Shown here one piece after another: positions 50,796 to 59,971 of a stretch of DNA of 64,000 nucleotides; the first letter of the stretch is position 1; the number at the start of each line of letters is the position of its first letter. Made by a program: the position numbers and the translations under genes. Origin of the DNA: Ruminococcaceae bacterium R-25 (GTDB lineage: Bacteria; Bacillota; Clostridia; Saccharofermentanales; Saccharofermentanaceae); contig QGFZ01000002.1 of the NCBI GenBank assembly GCA_003149065.1, positions 310,001 to 374,000 on the forward strand, in the 5' to 3' direction. A model generated the notes under the pieces. The model ran no database searches and had not been told where the DNA came from. It worked only from the letters and a program-made list of their open reading frames with translations.

Positions 50796-51752
50796 TCAGA
50801 ACTTACTGAAATTCATCTGATCAACCAGCTCTTCGATCTCAGCCTTGGTATGAACCGCTTCGTTCAGGTCGCTGTCCCAGGGCAGGATGTTGATTGAAAT
50901 GAAGCAATCTTCAAGGTCGATGGTTATGAGTCCGTAGCCGTCGCTGCGCAGACCGCAGCTCACGGTGTAGCCTTCCTTCGTTACGTAGGTCCACTGTTCG
51001 AACTTACCGATGTCGCCGACGTTAAGGAAGGTGGTGTCGAAGTAGCCCTTCATGCATCTTCTTATCTGGAATTCGCAGTTCTTGTAGGTGCAGTCGAGCT
51101 GGAATGTGCCGTCTTCGTACATGTATCCGCCGCCGGTAATGCCGTCTGAGAAGACGTCACCGCACTTTTCCCTTAAGACCTTCTCATCGCAGTCGGTTAT
51201 GTTCTTGTGAAGCTTAAGGTTGTATTTCGCTGTAATCTCATCGACTTTATCTGCCATCTCCTGTGAGTAGATAAGATAGTCGCCGTACTTTTCTGCGAAC
51301 GGATCAACTCCGGTGCGCCTGCATTCTGCCTCGAATGCATCGACGATCTTAGAATCACGGTCGTAGCTGTCATCGAAAGCGATCCACTCTGCCGTTGCCT
51401 TGTATTCGGCAGAATCGGCGTATCCGACAGTTGAGATGTTCTCGCGGTCCGGCAGGGAATACTTAATATCTTCTTCGATCGACGGGCTCCAGGAGCTCTT
51501 GCCGAATGTAAGGCCTCCAAGTCCGCCTGCCAAAGCGGCATAAGCTGAGACGCCAAGTGCAGATACTACTGCTACGGCAACGAGTACCGTTACGATCTTC
51601 TTTTTGGCACTGCGCTTAGGTGCAGCTCCTAATTCATTTATCTTCATTTTAGTCAACTCCTTTATCCTCTCGGAGGAGACGACATTGGCATCTTCCAGTT
51701 CAACGGAAGAATCTTCGATGTTATCCATCAGATCACGTATATTAATTTGCAT
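50796..51752 (-). CDS. Membrane anti-sigma-like protein (pair with the ECF gene)
   Basis: A 318-residue protein: a short cytoplasmic N-terminus (QINIRDLMDNIEDSSVELED), one membrane span near residues 55-75 (IVTVLVAVAVVSALGVSAYA) and a large outer domain. This is the layout of anti-sigma regulators with DUF4179-like sensors. GGAGGA precedes ATG 51752. Its start lies 11 bases inside the sigma gene, so the pair is coupled. The outer domain begins LGGLTFGKSSWSP and has no recognised motif. Confidence 0.7.
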   Translation of the reverse strand: MQINIRDLMDNIEDSSVELEDANVVSSERIKELTKMKINELGAAPKRSAKKKIVTVLVAVAVVSALGVSAYAALAGGLGGLTFGKSSWSPSIEEDIKYSLPDRENISTVGYADSAEYKATAEWIAFDDSYDRDSKIVDAFEAECRRTGVDPFAEKYGDYLIYSQEMADKVDEITAKYNLKLHKNITDCDEKVLREKCGDVFSDGITGGGYMYEDGTFQLDCTYKNCEFQIRRCMKGYFDTTFLNVGDIGKFEQWTYVTKEGYTVSCGLRSDGYGLITIDLEDCFISINILPWDSDLNEAVHTKAEIEELVDQMNFSKF

Positions 51753-52305
51753 TGAGATCTCCTCCTGTAGTGCTTTTGATGTCATTGAGGGATTGACGGA
51801 GCCGCTCGCGCCCGCGCCTTAGCTTGGTCTTGATCGTGGACGGGTTCATCTTCATTTGATCAGCGATAACCGAAACGCTCTGACAGTAGTAATAGAATCT
51901 CAGAAAGATCTCTTTATCCGGCTGAGGCATCGAGTAGACCAGCTTGCGTATTTCCTGATCCTGATCCTCACGCTCAAGGCTGTCGAAAACCGAATCTTCA
52001 TCCAGGATAAGAATGTCCTCGTCCAAAGGCAGCACCTGCACCCGCTCCCGCAATTTCTGCATGGAAAGGCTGCGTGCCACGCGGCTCAAATACCCCTTCA
52101 GGTTCAAAGGAATAAGGCTCTCCGAAGATCTCCATAAAGTAACGAAAACATCCGCCGTCACTTCCTCGACATCCTCATGGCTCATGGAGCTCCCAAGGAT
52201 GTTGTTTACTATGGCTCCCACATACGCACTGTACTTGTCTATAAACCAAGCAAGTGCTTCCTGATCACCTGATTTCAGTAAGGCCAGCGCCTTTGCGTCA
52301 TTCAA
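51742..52305 (-). CDS. ECF-type RNA polymerase sigma factor
   Basis: A 187-residue sigma factor. Region 2 is at about 8-75 (GDQEALAWFIDKYSAYVGAI, then VEEVTADVFVTLW) and region 4 at about 120-175 (SVIADQMKMNPSTIKTKLRR, helix-turn-helix, then GRERLRQSL). No extra domains. I favour TTG at 52305, with GAGGTGAG before it; GTG at 52314 is also open. The partner anti-sigma gene follows on the same strand. Confidence 0.9.
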   Translation of the reverse strand: MNDAKALALLKSGDQEALAWFIDKYSAYVGAIVNNILGSSMSHEDVEEVTADVFVTLWRSSESLIPLNLKGYLSRVARSLSMQKLRERVQVLPLDEDILILDEDSVFDSLEREDQDQEIRKLVYSMPQPDKEIFLRFYYYCQSVSVIADQMKMNPSTIKTKLRRGRERLRQSLNDIKSTTGGDLNAN

Positions 52306-52476
52306 TCGTCTCACCTCAAAATTCGTTCTGAACGGCCGTTCACCTATAATAGTGCATTTTGGTGCCGCCCGGTTTCACCTTTTGTGAGAATTTTTTCGAA
52401 AAAGGGAAAATGCCTGTTCAAAAGCGCATGCTAATTGCCGGGTGTCGGATTGTATAAATATATTTAGAGTGGGTTA

Positions 52477-53511
52477 TCAGAAGTCAGGGCCGACTGAGCC
52501 GCACTCTATGCAGAATTTGCCGGTGTTGGAAGCTCCGCACATGGGGCACTTCCAGGTGCCGGGAGCAGGCTGGGCAGCTTTTTCTGTTGCCTGTGCGGCA
52601 GCGGCATTCGCATATGTATTTGCAGCGGCCTGCTGCTGTGCCATCATATTATTCATGAAGCCCATCATGCCGAATGCGTTTGCCGGCGGTGCATTGAAGG
52701 GATAATATTTATTGGTATCTATCTGTGATGTTGAATCGAATTCCGAATTGGACGCAATGTAATTTAAGAGCTCCATTGTCTTGCCGGGATCAGTGAAGAT
52801 ACGTTCCTTTGTCTTGCCGAACTGGATGTAGCTTTCCCATTTGCCGGGTTCAACGTATGCTTCTGCAGGGTTCTTGCAAAGCTCTCTGACCTTATCCTTT
52901 ATATCTGGAATAAGGCTTGCCGGAACTTTATATTTGTTCTGATCAAGTCCTTTTCTGATAACAACGAAATATTCGTCTCCGAATGACCAGAGGCGGCTTG
53001 TCTCGGTGTCGGGAAACATTACCCTGATAACTGCCTGAGGTGTATTGTCCGGTCCGCAGTATATCTGATGGTATATTGTTTGGAGCTCGAAATCTTCAGG
53101 CAGGGAAGGATTCGGATAGCAGTGGTTGATGAGGCCCCTTCGATCCAAAGGCTCGCCCAGCTCGTCTTTCAGATCGGTCAGCATCTTGAGCATGAGCTCG
53201 TCATCGAAGTCATACCATTTGGTCTCGTTATCTTCGTATATCTCGATGACCGCTGCGGTCGTTTTGCCGTTATGCTCAGGAACCATCGGAAAATGACCTG
53301 CGTGGCTTCCCGTGGTCTTTGATAAGACTTCGTTCTTAAACTGTTCTCCTCTTTCTTTAGTGACCGCATAATCCTTTCCGCCGCATGTCAGAAGATAAAC
53401 ACCACTTTGTACCGTGGCAAGGCGGAAATCGGGATTTGTAGGCGTTCCTCCGCAAAGACTCATCTGGAATTGGTAAGTTACAAGATCCCTGTATGCGATA
53501 TAAACAGACAT
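52477..53511 (-). CDS. Zinc-ribbon-tailed protein, paralogue of the 3631 gene
   Basis: A 344-residue soluble protein. The main domain (residues 1-270) is unrecognised; DIKDKVRELCKNP followed by an FGKTKERIF segment resembles the 3631 protein's VRDYVVSSKL region. A Met/Asn/Ala linker (GMMGFMNNMMAQQQ) leads to one zinc ribbon, WKCPMCGASNTGKFCIECGS. ATG 53511 has AAGGAG 10 bases before it. It is in the middle of the two sigma loci, but no link is shown. Confidence 0.7.
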   Translation of the reverse strand: MSVYIAYRDLVTYQFQMSLCGGTPTNPDFRLATVQSGVYLLTCGGKDYAVTKERGEQFKNEVLSKTTGSHAGHFPMVPEHNGKTTAAVIEIYEDNETKWYDFDDELMLKMLTDLKDELGEPLDRRGLINHCYPNPSLPEDFELQTIYHQIYCGPDNTPQAVIRVMFPDTETSRLWSFGDEYFVVIRKGLDQNKYKVPASLIPDIKDKVRELCKNPAEAYVEPGKWESYIQFGKTKERIFTDPGKTMELLNYIASNSEFDSTSQIDTNKYYPFNAPPANAFGMMGFMNNMMAQQQAAANTYANAAAAQATEKAAQPAPGTWKCPMCGASNTGKFCIECGSVGPDF

Positions 53512-53705
53512 AAGTGGCAGGCTCCTTCTTTTCGAGATTTCCATCAAGATACTCTGACTATACCATTTAAGTTAAAATAGCTGAAAAGCAAATTAAGGAA
53601 TTTCTTTGCAAATTTGTTGAGACCAAACGGAGTCTTCGTCTATCTAATGAGTAGAGAATGGAAAAAAGATCTCCATTCGGTTGTGTACACAAGGAAAGAT
53701 AAGTA

Positions 53706-54209
53706 ATGCAGATTGATGAAACAATAAGGCTTGTAAAACTCGCGAAAAGGCACGATAAGCTTGCCTTTGCCGAGCTGATGCAGGGGCACATGCAGGAGAT
53801 GTACAAAGTCGGACTGGCAATCCTCATGAATGACGAGGACGTTGCCGATGCCGTCAGCGAGACGATCCTTAATTGCTTTGAGAAGTTAGACACACTAAGA
53901 GAAGACAAGTATTTCAAGACATGGATGACGAGGATCCTTATAAACAATTGCTATAAGATCCTGGAAGTCAGGAAGCGCCAGACGGGCCTCGAAGAATGGG
54001 AAGAGCCTTCTGTAACTGACGAATATAATGTCGAACTCAAGGACGCTTTAGCTTCTATCGATGAGAAATACAGACCGGTCATCACTCTATATTACCTGGG
54101 GGAATACAGCACCAAAGAGATTGCTTCGATGCTCCATATCCCGAAAAGCACGGTAACCACCTGGCTCCAAAGGGGCAGAGAGCAGCTCGCAAAATACTAT
54201 GGCGGTTAA
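53706..54209 (+). CDS. ECF-type RNA polymerase sigma factor
   Basis: A 167-residue sigma factor. Region 2 covers about 5-75 (HDKLAFAELMQGHMQEMYKV, then DVADAVSETILNCFEKL and KYFKTWMTRILINNCYKIL), region 4 about 112-165 (YSTKEIASMLHIPKSTVTTW, then LQRGREQLAKYY). AAGGAAAGATAAGT precedes ATG 53706. The gene for its likely anti-sigma partner starts 20 bases after the stop. Confidence 0.92.
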   Translation: MQIDETIRLVKLAKRHDKLAFAELMQGHMQEMYKVGLAILMNDEDVADAVSETILNCFEKLDTLREDKYFKTWMTRILINNCYKILEVRKRQTGLEEWEEPSVTDEYNVELKDALASIDEKYRPVITLYYLGEYSTKEIASMLHIPKSTVTTWLQRGREQLAKYYGG

Positions 54210-54229
54210 GAGTTAATAGGAGAAATGAC

Positions 54230-55555
54230 ATGAAAAATAAGAATATTTTCGAGAAAAACGCAAAGATACCGGATGTCGTACAGCAGAAAGCAAATGCTGC
54301 TTTTACAGCGATATATACACGCGAAGATGAAGCGGTAGAAAAGCCTCAGAAGACACACAGACCAACCAGAGCAACGGTCATAAAGATCGCATCGACAGTG
54401 GCTGTTGCGGCCATAACCGTAGCCGTGTTATGCGTCACGTTAGCGTATTTTGCAGGCAAGGGACCGGAATTGCCAGAATTGCCCGATGCTTCCGGTACCG
54501 GCAGTATCTCCAGTTACAACAGTATCATCGAGCCGTTTACGATCAGGGTTTGTGCAGCAGAGCTTGCGCCTGATACTTCGCTCCCGATAAGTCTGGATGT
54601 CGGCAAACAGGCATTCGGTTATGGTGTTGACTGGGATGGCAATGCAAATTATCAGATAAATTTCCCCATCTCGGTCGAGGGCGAAAATATCTCTACCGTG
54701 AACTTCAAAGTGAAAAACGCGGCCTTTGAAGTCGTAAGCATCGACTGTCCTTCCATTGTAAAGAGCGGTTCAACCGTAAAGCTTAATGATTTCCGTTCGA
54801 CTTATGTTGATGGTTATGACATGTCAGGACATCCTATCGGCAAGACAATAGTAGGATATTACGATCAGTTCAGCACAGATTACAGTACGCTTCAGACTTC
54901 CAAATACCTTTTTAACGTCTGCAATGCCATGACAGACCGTATGGATATTTATTGTCTGATAACTCACGAAGAAGATTTTCTCAGCAGGAGCTATATATTT
55001 ACTTATCTGGTAAAGGATGTCGAAGTAACAGTCGAAGTCACCTTTGCGGATGGAACCACAGCTTCAAGGACATTGGGCCTTTTCTGCAATACATATCTGG
55101 CAACAGATAAGATGGAAGACGGAACAGAATACACATACGAAGCTATGCAGATCTTCTGCTACGATAAAAACGCTATAGATGATGCTACAAGGCAGTTGAT
55201 CCGCAGCCATATCGACCGCTGCATTGAGCTCTGCAAGGCCGAAGGAGTTGATTACTCAGGCTGGAATGAACCAACAAATACTGATGCGACGAATGCATCT
55301 GAGAGTACGGAAGCAACTGAAAGCACGGAAAGCACGGGTGAGACTGAGCCGACTGCTTCCAGCTCAGAAACGACTGTAGATACTCAGGAAACATCTGCCA
55401 GCTCAGAAACTTCTGCCAGTGAGGAAACAAGTGCCGGCTCAGAATCGTCTTCCGGCACGGATGCGTCAGGCAGCACGGGAAATTCTGAAACCACTGAAAC
55501 CACAGGTGAGACGGGCTCAACTGAAAACACGGATAATACAGGTAATAACGATTAA
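54230..55555 (+). CDS. Membrane anti-sigma-like protein with Ser/Thr-rich tail
   Basis: A 441-residue protein with a cytoplasmic N-terminus of about 60 residues, one span (IASTVAVAAITVAVLCVTLA), a beta-rich outer domain to about residue 345 and a 95-residue tail of Ser, Thr, Glu and Gly (TESTESTGETEPTASSSE and similar). The pair with the ECF gene and the layout point to an anti-sigma sensor of the DUF4179 kind; the tail may span the wall. AGGAGAAATGAC precedes ATG 54230. Confidence 0.78.
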   Translation: MKNKNIFEKNAKIPDVVQQKANAAFTAIYTREDEAVEKPQKTHRPTRATVIKIASTVAVAAITVAVLCVTLAYFAGKGPELPELPDASGTGSISSYNSIIEPFTIRVCAAELAPDTSLPISLDVGKQAFGYGVDWDGNANYQINFPISVEGENISTVNFKVKNAAFEVVSIDCPSIVKSGSTVKLNDFRSTYVDGYDMSGHPIGKTIVGYYDQFSTDYSTLQTSKYLFNVCNAMTDRMDIYCLITHEEDFLSRSYIFTYLVKDVEVTVEVTFADGTTASRTLGLFCNTYLATDKMEDGTEYTYEAMQIFCYDKNAIDDATRQLIRSHIDRCIELCKAEGVDYSGWNEPTNTDATNASESTEATESTESTGETEPTASSSETTVDTQETSASSETSASEETSAGSESSSGTDASGSTGNSETTETTGETGSTENTDNTGNND

Positions 55556-55632
55556 GCGGGAAATTCTGAAGATATCGGATCTGATCTGATAGGGCTTGAG
55601 GTAAAGGATTTTAGGCCGCGTATGGGGATATG

Positions 55633-55662
55633 AGGGTTGTCTCAGATTTGGGGCAACCCTTT
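55633..55662 (+). terminator. Probable terminator
   Basis: AGGGTTG and CAACCCT pair round a 14-base loop, followed by TTAGCATCTT. It is 78 bases after the anti-sigma gene. Confidence 0.55.
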
Positions 55663-55689
55663 AGCATCTTCACATTTTTCTGAAGATAT

Positions 55690-56019
55690 TTATTGTCCTT
55701 TTACCTGCAGAACGACACCTTTTAAGTTTCCGTACTTAGTACCGTTCTCAAGGCACAGAGCTACTTTAGTATCCGTCGCGATATTTACTTTGGTTCTGAA
55801 GATTTCCATTCCCTTAATCAATATCAGATCATTTCCGTCAGAGCCTTCAATACTGACCTTATCACCGGTCCTCACAGTTCCGTTGATCTGACCTACGACG
55901 ACCAGGTCATCGGAGTTATTCAATCTGAAAGTATCCTCTACTTTATATGTGCCCCCGGACGGTGCCTGATCAGAATCACCGTTATCTTTTTTGCCAAACA
56001 TTTTTCCGAAAAAACCCAT
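55690..56019 (-). CDS. Small protein with translation-factor-like beta barrel
   Basis: A 109-residue protein: a basic start (MGFFGKMFGKKDNGD), a short linker, then FRLNNSDDLVVVGQINGTVR, TGDKVSIEG and ATDTKVALCLENGTK, the rhythm of domain II of EF-Tu/IF2 GTPases. It lacks a GTPase domain. It is likely a small stand-alone barrel, role unknown. ATG 56019 has GAGGATGTGAAA before it; GTG 56025 is possible. Confidence 0.65.
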   Translation of the reverse strand: MGFFGKMFGKKDNGDSDQAPSGGTYKVEDTFRLNNSDDLVVVGQINGTVRTGDKVSIEGSDGNDLILIKGMEIFRTKVNIATDTKVALCLENGTKYGNLKGVVLQVKGQ

Positions 56020-56226
56020 TTTCACATCCTCGATTGATTATTGTTTCATTATTCTGCTGATTATCTATACTGAGAGTTTCCTTTCAGATACGAGGATTAT
56101 AACATGCGATATTTTTATTTATTAAGGGCAGGGAACAGCAGAGTCAGACTGAAAACAACCTGCAATACTGTCTTCAATACAACAAAGTGCAAGGCTGCCA
56201 GTGTAAATCCAGTGCAGTTTTGGGTT

Positions 56227-56542
56227 GTTTAACTTTTTGTCACCGTTTTCTCGGTTTTCGTTGTACAAAAAGTTGAACTGAGCCCTGATTTCAACTTTTA
56301 GTCGCTGATTTTCCGGTTTTCGTGAAACAAAATGTGAAACAACTTCAGCAGTCGATGGGTGGGTGAAGGGTGTTCGTGCAACATGACGTGAAAACCCTGG
56401 GTTGCTCGTTTTGTAGACGATTTTCCGATTTCCGTCTACAGAATGAGCAAAAACGCTCAGATTTGCACGATTTGCAGACGATTTCCCGATTTTCGTCTAC
56501 AAAATGAGCAACAGTTCTGAAGTTTTTTTCGATACACCAAAG
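56227..56542. repeat. Intergenic palindromic units (four) plus a half unit
   Basis: No gene is seen between 56026 and 56623. Unit 1 (56227-56278): arms pair through GTTTAACTTTTTGT/ACAAAAAGTTGAAC, centre TTTTCTCGGTTTT. Unit 2 (56289-56339): 19-base arms with TTTCAACTTTTAG, centre ATTTTCCGGTTTT. Unit 3 (56402-56450) and unit 4 (56463-56511) are 49 bases each, with 18-base arms (TTGCTCGTTTTGTAGACG in unit 3) and centres ATTTTCCGATTTC and ATTTCCCGATTTT. All four centres are 13 bases. The half unit TTTTCGATACACCAAAG (56526-56542) matches the end of unit 3 of the 31.8 kb array over 17 bases. Confidence 0.8.
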
Positions 56543-56623
56543 GGCCTTCGTTATACAAAAGACTTTGTCATTTTTCAAAGGTACAAGCTGTCTTTCCTTG
56601 TCAGAATCAAGAGCAAGCAGTTG

Positions 56624-57631
56624 TCATTCTCCAGACTGATACATTTCTCCCCTTATTTTTCTCATCCTCGACCAAACATTATCTCCGTAATTACTGAGCA
56701 TGACCGTTATCATTCCATTGTTGGGATTATATTCGGATATAGCGCTTATTCCGTCGTCACATCCTTGCATATAAACATAATCCAGCCCTTTGGGATTATC
56801 GATGATCCAGACTCCATAACCGTAATACCCTTCTTCCGGATCTTTTCCGTCCCCGCTTTGCTTGGAAAACATTTGCGTTACCATCTGCTCAGACAGAAGC
56901 TTGTGTTCTAGAAGACCTTTCCAAAACTTCAATATATCTTCCACAGTTACGAATGCACCACCGTCACCTGTGCCTTTTGCACCGACAGAGTAAATGTTCG
57001 TACGGTAATCATCCGTATCAGGACAATAGATATAACTGTTTGCGCATTTCGCAGGGAGCCTGTCAAAAGAAAAGTATCCCGTACTGCTCATGCCGCATTT
57101 GTCGAAAACATTCTGCTTAAGATAAACATCAAAATCCATTCCGGTAATCTTTTCGATGATCGACGCAAGCAATACGTATCCGGAATTATTGTACTGAAAC
57201 TTCGTTCCTCTGCTGTACATCATCGGCTTATCTATAAACAGGGGCAGCATATCTTTGTTATGTCTGATCCTGTAATTGGGATAATCGTTCCACAATGCCT
57301 CATAATCATCCATGACCGCTTCATCAAAATAATCAGGAACACCGGATGTGTGATTCAAAAGTTGTCTGACCGTAACATCAGGATCTATTTGTTTAAGATC
57401 AAAATCCAGGATCACGCCGATAGTATCTTCGAATCTCAGCTTTCCTGCTTCGATCAGCTGAAGTATGCCCACAGCAACAAAAGTTTTGCCCATGGATGCA
57501 GATGCAAATCTTGTATCGATCGTATTCGGAATCTCATTTGCCAGATCTGCAAATCCGCCGCTGTAATTCAGCAGAACTTCGCCGTCTTTAAATATATATG
57601 CATTTCCTCGAAATTCTTTATCCATCACCAT
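56624..57631 (-). CDS. Beta-lactamase-fold serine hydrolase
   Basis: A 335-residue cytoplasmic protein of the class C beta-lactamase/PBP4*-like family, with no signal peptide. SxxK is SMGK at residues 46-49, the YNN motif (Y-x-N) is near 155, and the late VYMQGCDDG stands where HxG or KTG is usual, so this third motif is altered. It resembles esterase members more than peptidases. GGGGGGATAAT precedes ATG 57631. Confidence 0.85.
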   Translation of the reverse strand: MVMDKEFRGNAYIFKDGEVLLNYSGGFADLANEIPNTIDTRFASASMGKTFVAVGILQLIEAGKLRFEDTIGVILDFDLKQIDPDVTVRQLLNHTSGVPDYFDEAVMDDYEALWNDYPNYRIRHNKDMLPLFIDKPMMYSRGTKFQYNNSGYVLLASIIEKITGMDFDVYLKQNVFDKCGMSSTGYFSFDRLPAKCANSYIYCPDTDDYRTNIYSVGAKGTGDGGAFVTVEDILKFWKGLLEHKLLSEQMVTQMFSKQSGDGKDPEEGYYGYGVWIIDNPKGLDYVYMQGCDDGISAISEYNPNNGMITVMLSNYGDNVWSRMRKIRGEMYQSGE

Positions 57632-57819
57632 ATTATCCCCCCAAAGATGTAAACAGTAAGTTTTTTCGAAATCCCTGTACAATATTTATCATAGCAGTAA
57701 TCCATTGTTCACAAATAGTAAATTTTCTTTTATTATTGGGGTGATATTATAACTTTATATCGGTTAAGTGTACTGACAGAAATGAAGTATAGAGTTCATA
57801 ACAAGGATATGAAGATATT

Positions 57820-59871
57820 ATGTATTACGCCGCGATAGACCTGCTTGCCATTCTGGTATTGATAATAGAGAACAGGAACATACTCCTCGATTACAATAAA
57901 TCGTTTGAGGCTGCTACCTGGAAGGTATACAGGCGTTTCCTTTTAGCTGTGCTGGCTTACTATATTATCGACCTTTCATGGGGAATTATCGAATACTATA
58001 AGATGCCGAAGCTCCTGTTTGCCGTCACAACCGTTTACTTTGTAGTTATGGCAATGGGTATCGCGCTTTGGACTGCCGGCGTTTTTTACTATCTACAGGC
58101 GAAAGGCAGATTCGTTAAGATCCTGAAGCTGACAGGACAGATTGTCGCGTTGGTGATCGTAGTCACGGCTATTGTAAACATTTTCATACCTGTCCTGTTT
58201 ACGGTAGATTCTGCATGTGTATACGAGGCTCTGCCTCTTAGATACATTTTACTTGCATTACAGATCGTTATCCTGGTTGTTGTATCTGTTTACAGCTTCA
58301 TAGCGTATGCCAAGGATAAGGGAAACGATGTTCATGGCAAGCTCAGATATCGTACTGTTGGTCTGTTCGGCATCATTATGGCGCTGTTCCTTGGGGCACA
58401 GCTGTGGTTCCCGTATCTTCCGCTTTATGCCATCGCATATATGCTCGGAACGAGCCTGGTTAAGGCTTATGTAATCGATGACGAGAAGGAGAAATACCGT
58501 CACGAGCTTAAAGAGAGCCTCAAGGTTGTGGAACTCAAGAACACCATAACTTCTTTGCTCGATAACATGCCGGCTACGACATTTACCAAGGAGCCGGAAA
58601 CAGGTATTTACCTTGCGTGCAATCAGGCTTTTGCCGAATATGCAGGCAAGAAGACGCCCGAAGAGGTCATCGGTTTGACCGATAAAGATCTTTTCGATGA
58701 AGAGATTGCGGAAAGATTTGCTCAGGATGACCGTCTGACTATGTCTATGGATGAACCATATTCCTTTATCGAGGATGTTCGTGATGCTGCCGGCAATAAT
58801 AGACAATTCCATACTACAAAGTTTAAGTACACTGATATATTCGGAAGGATCTGCGTGCTTGGAATGGCCCACGAAACAACGGATATAGCGAAAGTCAGAC
58901 GTGAGTTTGCATCAACTAAGGAAGAATATGAGAAGGCCAAGGAAGATGCGGCTATTTTCAATCATATTGCCCAGGCATTGTCATACGGATACGACGAGCT
59001 CTTCTATGTTCTTCTCGATACCGAAGACTATATCAACTATTGGACCGATGATCACGGAATCCTCTATGAGAAGCGCCGCGGAACTAAGTTCTTTGATGAA
59101 TGCCAGCTCGAGGTGGATACCCTTATCTGTGAAGAGGACCGCGAGATGTTCAAAAAGGCAATGGTACGTGAGACCTTGCTCGAGCAGATCAATATGAAAA
59201 GATCTTTCGAGATGACTTACCGTGTGCCCAAGGAAGGCGAACCTTTCTTTGTAAGAATGAGGGCGACACGCGCATTGAATGACGATAACGTGCTCATTAT
59301 CGGTATCCACGATGTGGATGAAGAAATGAAGCTTGCCCGTGCCGAGGAGTTGCTTAGAGAAGCAGACTTATCACGCCGTCTGTTTGCAGCACAGCAGCAG
59401 GCAAACATCGATCCGATGACAGGTGTCAGGAATAAGCGCGCTTATTTAGAAGCTGAAGCCCGACTTGAGTATTTAGTCAAAGAAACTGAGGATCCCGGGT
59501 TTGCCATAAGCATCATAGATGTTAACGACTTGAAATATGTTAATGATAAATTCGGACATCAGGCAGGAGACCAGCACATCAGGAATGCATGCCGGCTTGT
59601 CTGCACGACCTTCAAGCGCAGCCCCGTTTTCCGCGTCGGCGGTGACGAATTCTGTGTTATCTCACAGGGAGATGACTACGAGAACATTAATGAACTTCTT
59701 AAGAAGATCGAGGACCATAACAGGGAAGCACTCCTTAACGGCGGTGTCGTAATAGCCTGCGGTACAGCCATGTATAAAAAGGGAGATACTGTGACTGATG
59801 TCTACAAGCGCGCTGATGAGGCAATGTATGAAAACAAAGCCAGACTTAAGAAGGGCAGGGAAGTGAGATAA
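57820..59871 (+). CDS. Membrane diguanylate cyclase (7TM-PAS-PAS-GGDEF)
   Basis: A 683-residue sensor enzyme. Seven hydrophobic segments fill residues 1-215, then a PAS domain (about 235-355, NMPATTFTKEPETGIYLACN), a second PAS-like domain (about 380-505), and a GGDEF domain from about 525 with the DPMTGVRNKRAYLEAEA opening, VNDKFGHQAGDQHI and RVGGDEFCVI near 603. The active site is intact, so it should make cyclic-di-GMP when the membrane part is stimulated. AAGGATATGAAGATATT precedes ATG 57820. The GGDEF part resembles that of the 5396 protein (FKRSPVFRVGGDEF / FDHSPVFRVGGDEF). Confidence 0.92.
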   Translation: MYYAAIDLLAILVLIIENRNILLDYNKSFEAATWKVYRRFLLAVLAYYIIDLSWGIIEYYKMPKLLFAVTTVYFVVMAMGIALWTAGVFYYLQAKGRFVKILKLTGQIVALVIVVTAIVNIFIPVLFTVDSACVYEALPLRYILLALQIVILVVVSVYSFIAYAKDKGNDVHGKLRYRTVGLFGIIMALFLGAQLWFPYLPLYAIAYMLGTSLVKAYVIDDEKEKYRHELKESLKVVELKNTITSLLDNMPATTFTKEPETGIYLACNQAFAEYAGKKTPEEVIGLTDKDLFDEEIAERFAQDDRLTMSMDEPYSFIEDVRDAAGNNRQFHTTKFKYTDIFGRICVLGMAHETTDIAKVRREFASTKEEYEKAKEDAAIFNHIAQALSYGYDELFYVLLDTEDYINYWTDDHGILYEKRRGTKFFDECQLEVDTLICEEDREMFKKAMVRETLLEQINMKRSFEMTYRVPKEGEPFFVRMRATRALNDDNVLIIGIHDVDEEMKLARAEELLREADLSRRLFAAQQQANIDPMTGVRNKRAYLEAEARLEYLVKETEDPGFAISIIDVNDLKYVNDKFGHQAGDQHIRNACRLVCTTFKRSPVFRVGGDEFCVISQGDDYENINELLKKIEDHNREALLNGGVVIACGTAMYKKGDTVTDVYKRADEAMYENKARLKKGREVR

Positions 59872-59971
59872 TACAACGCTGTTTTACATTGTAGAAATAG
59901 GCGGTCCTATCAGCTCAAGCGTTTCTTCATAAACTTCAAATCTCTTATCATAATTGACCGGATTTATGTCA

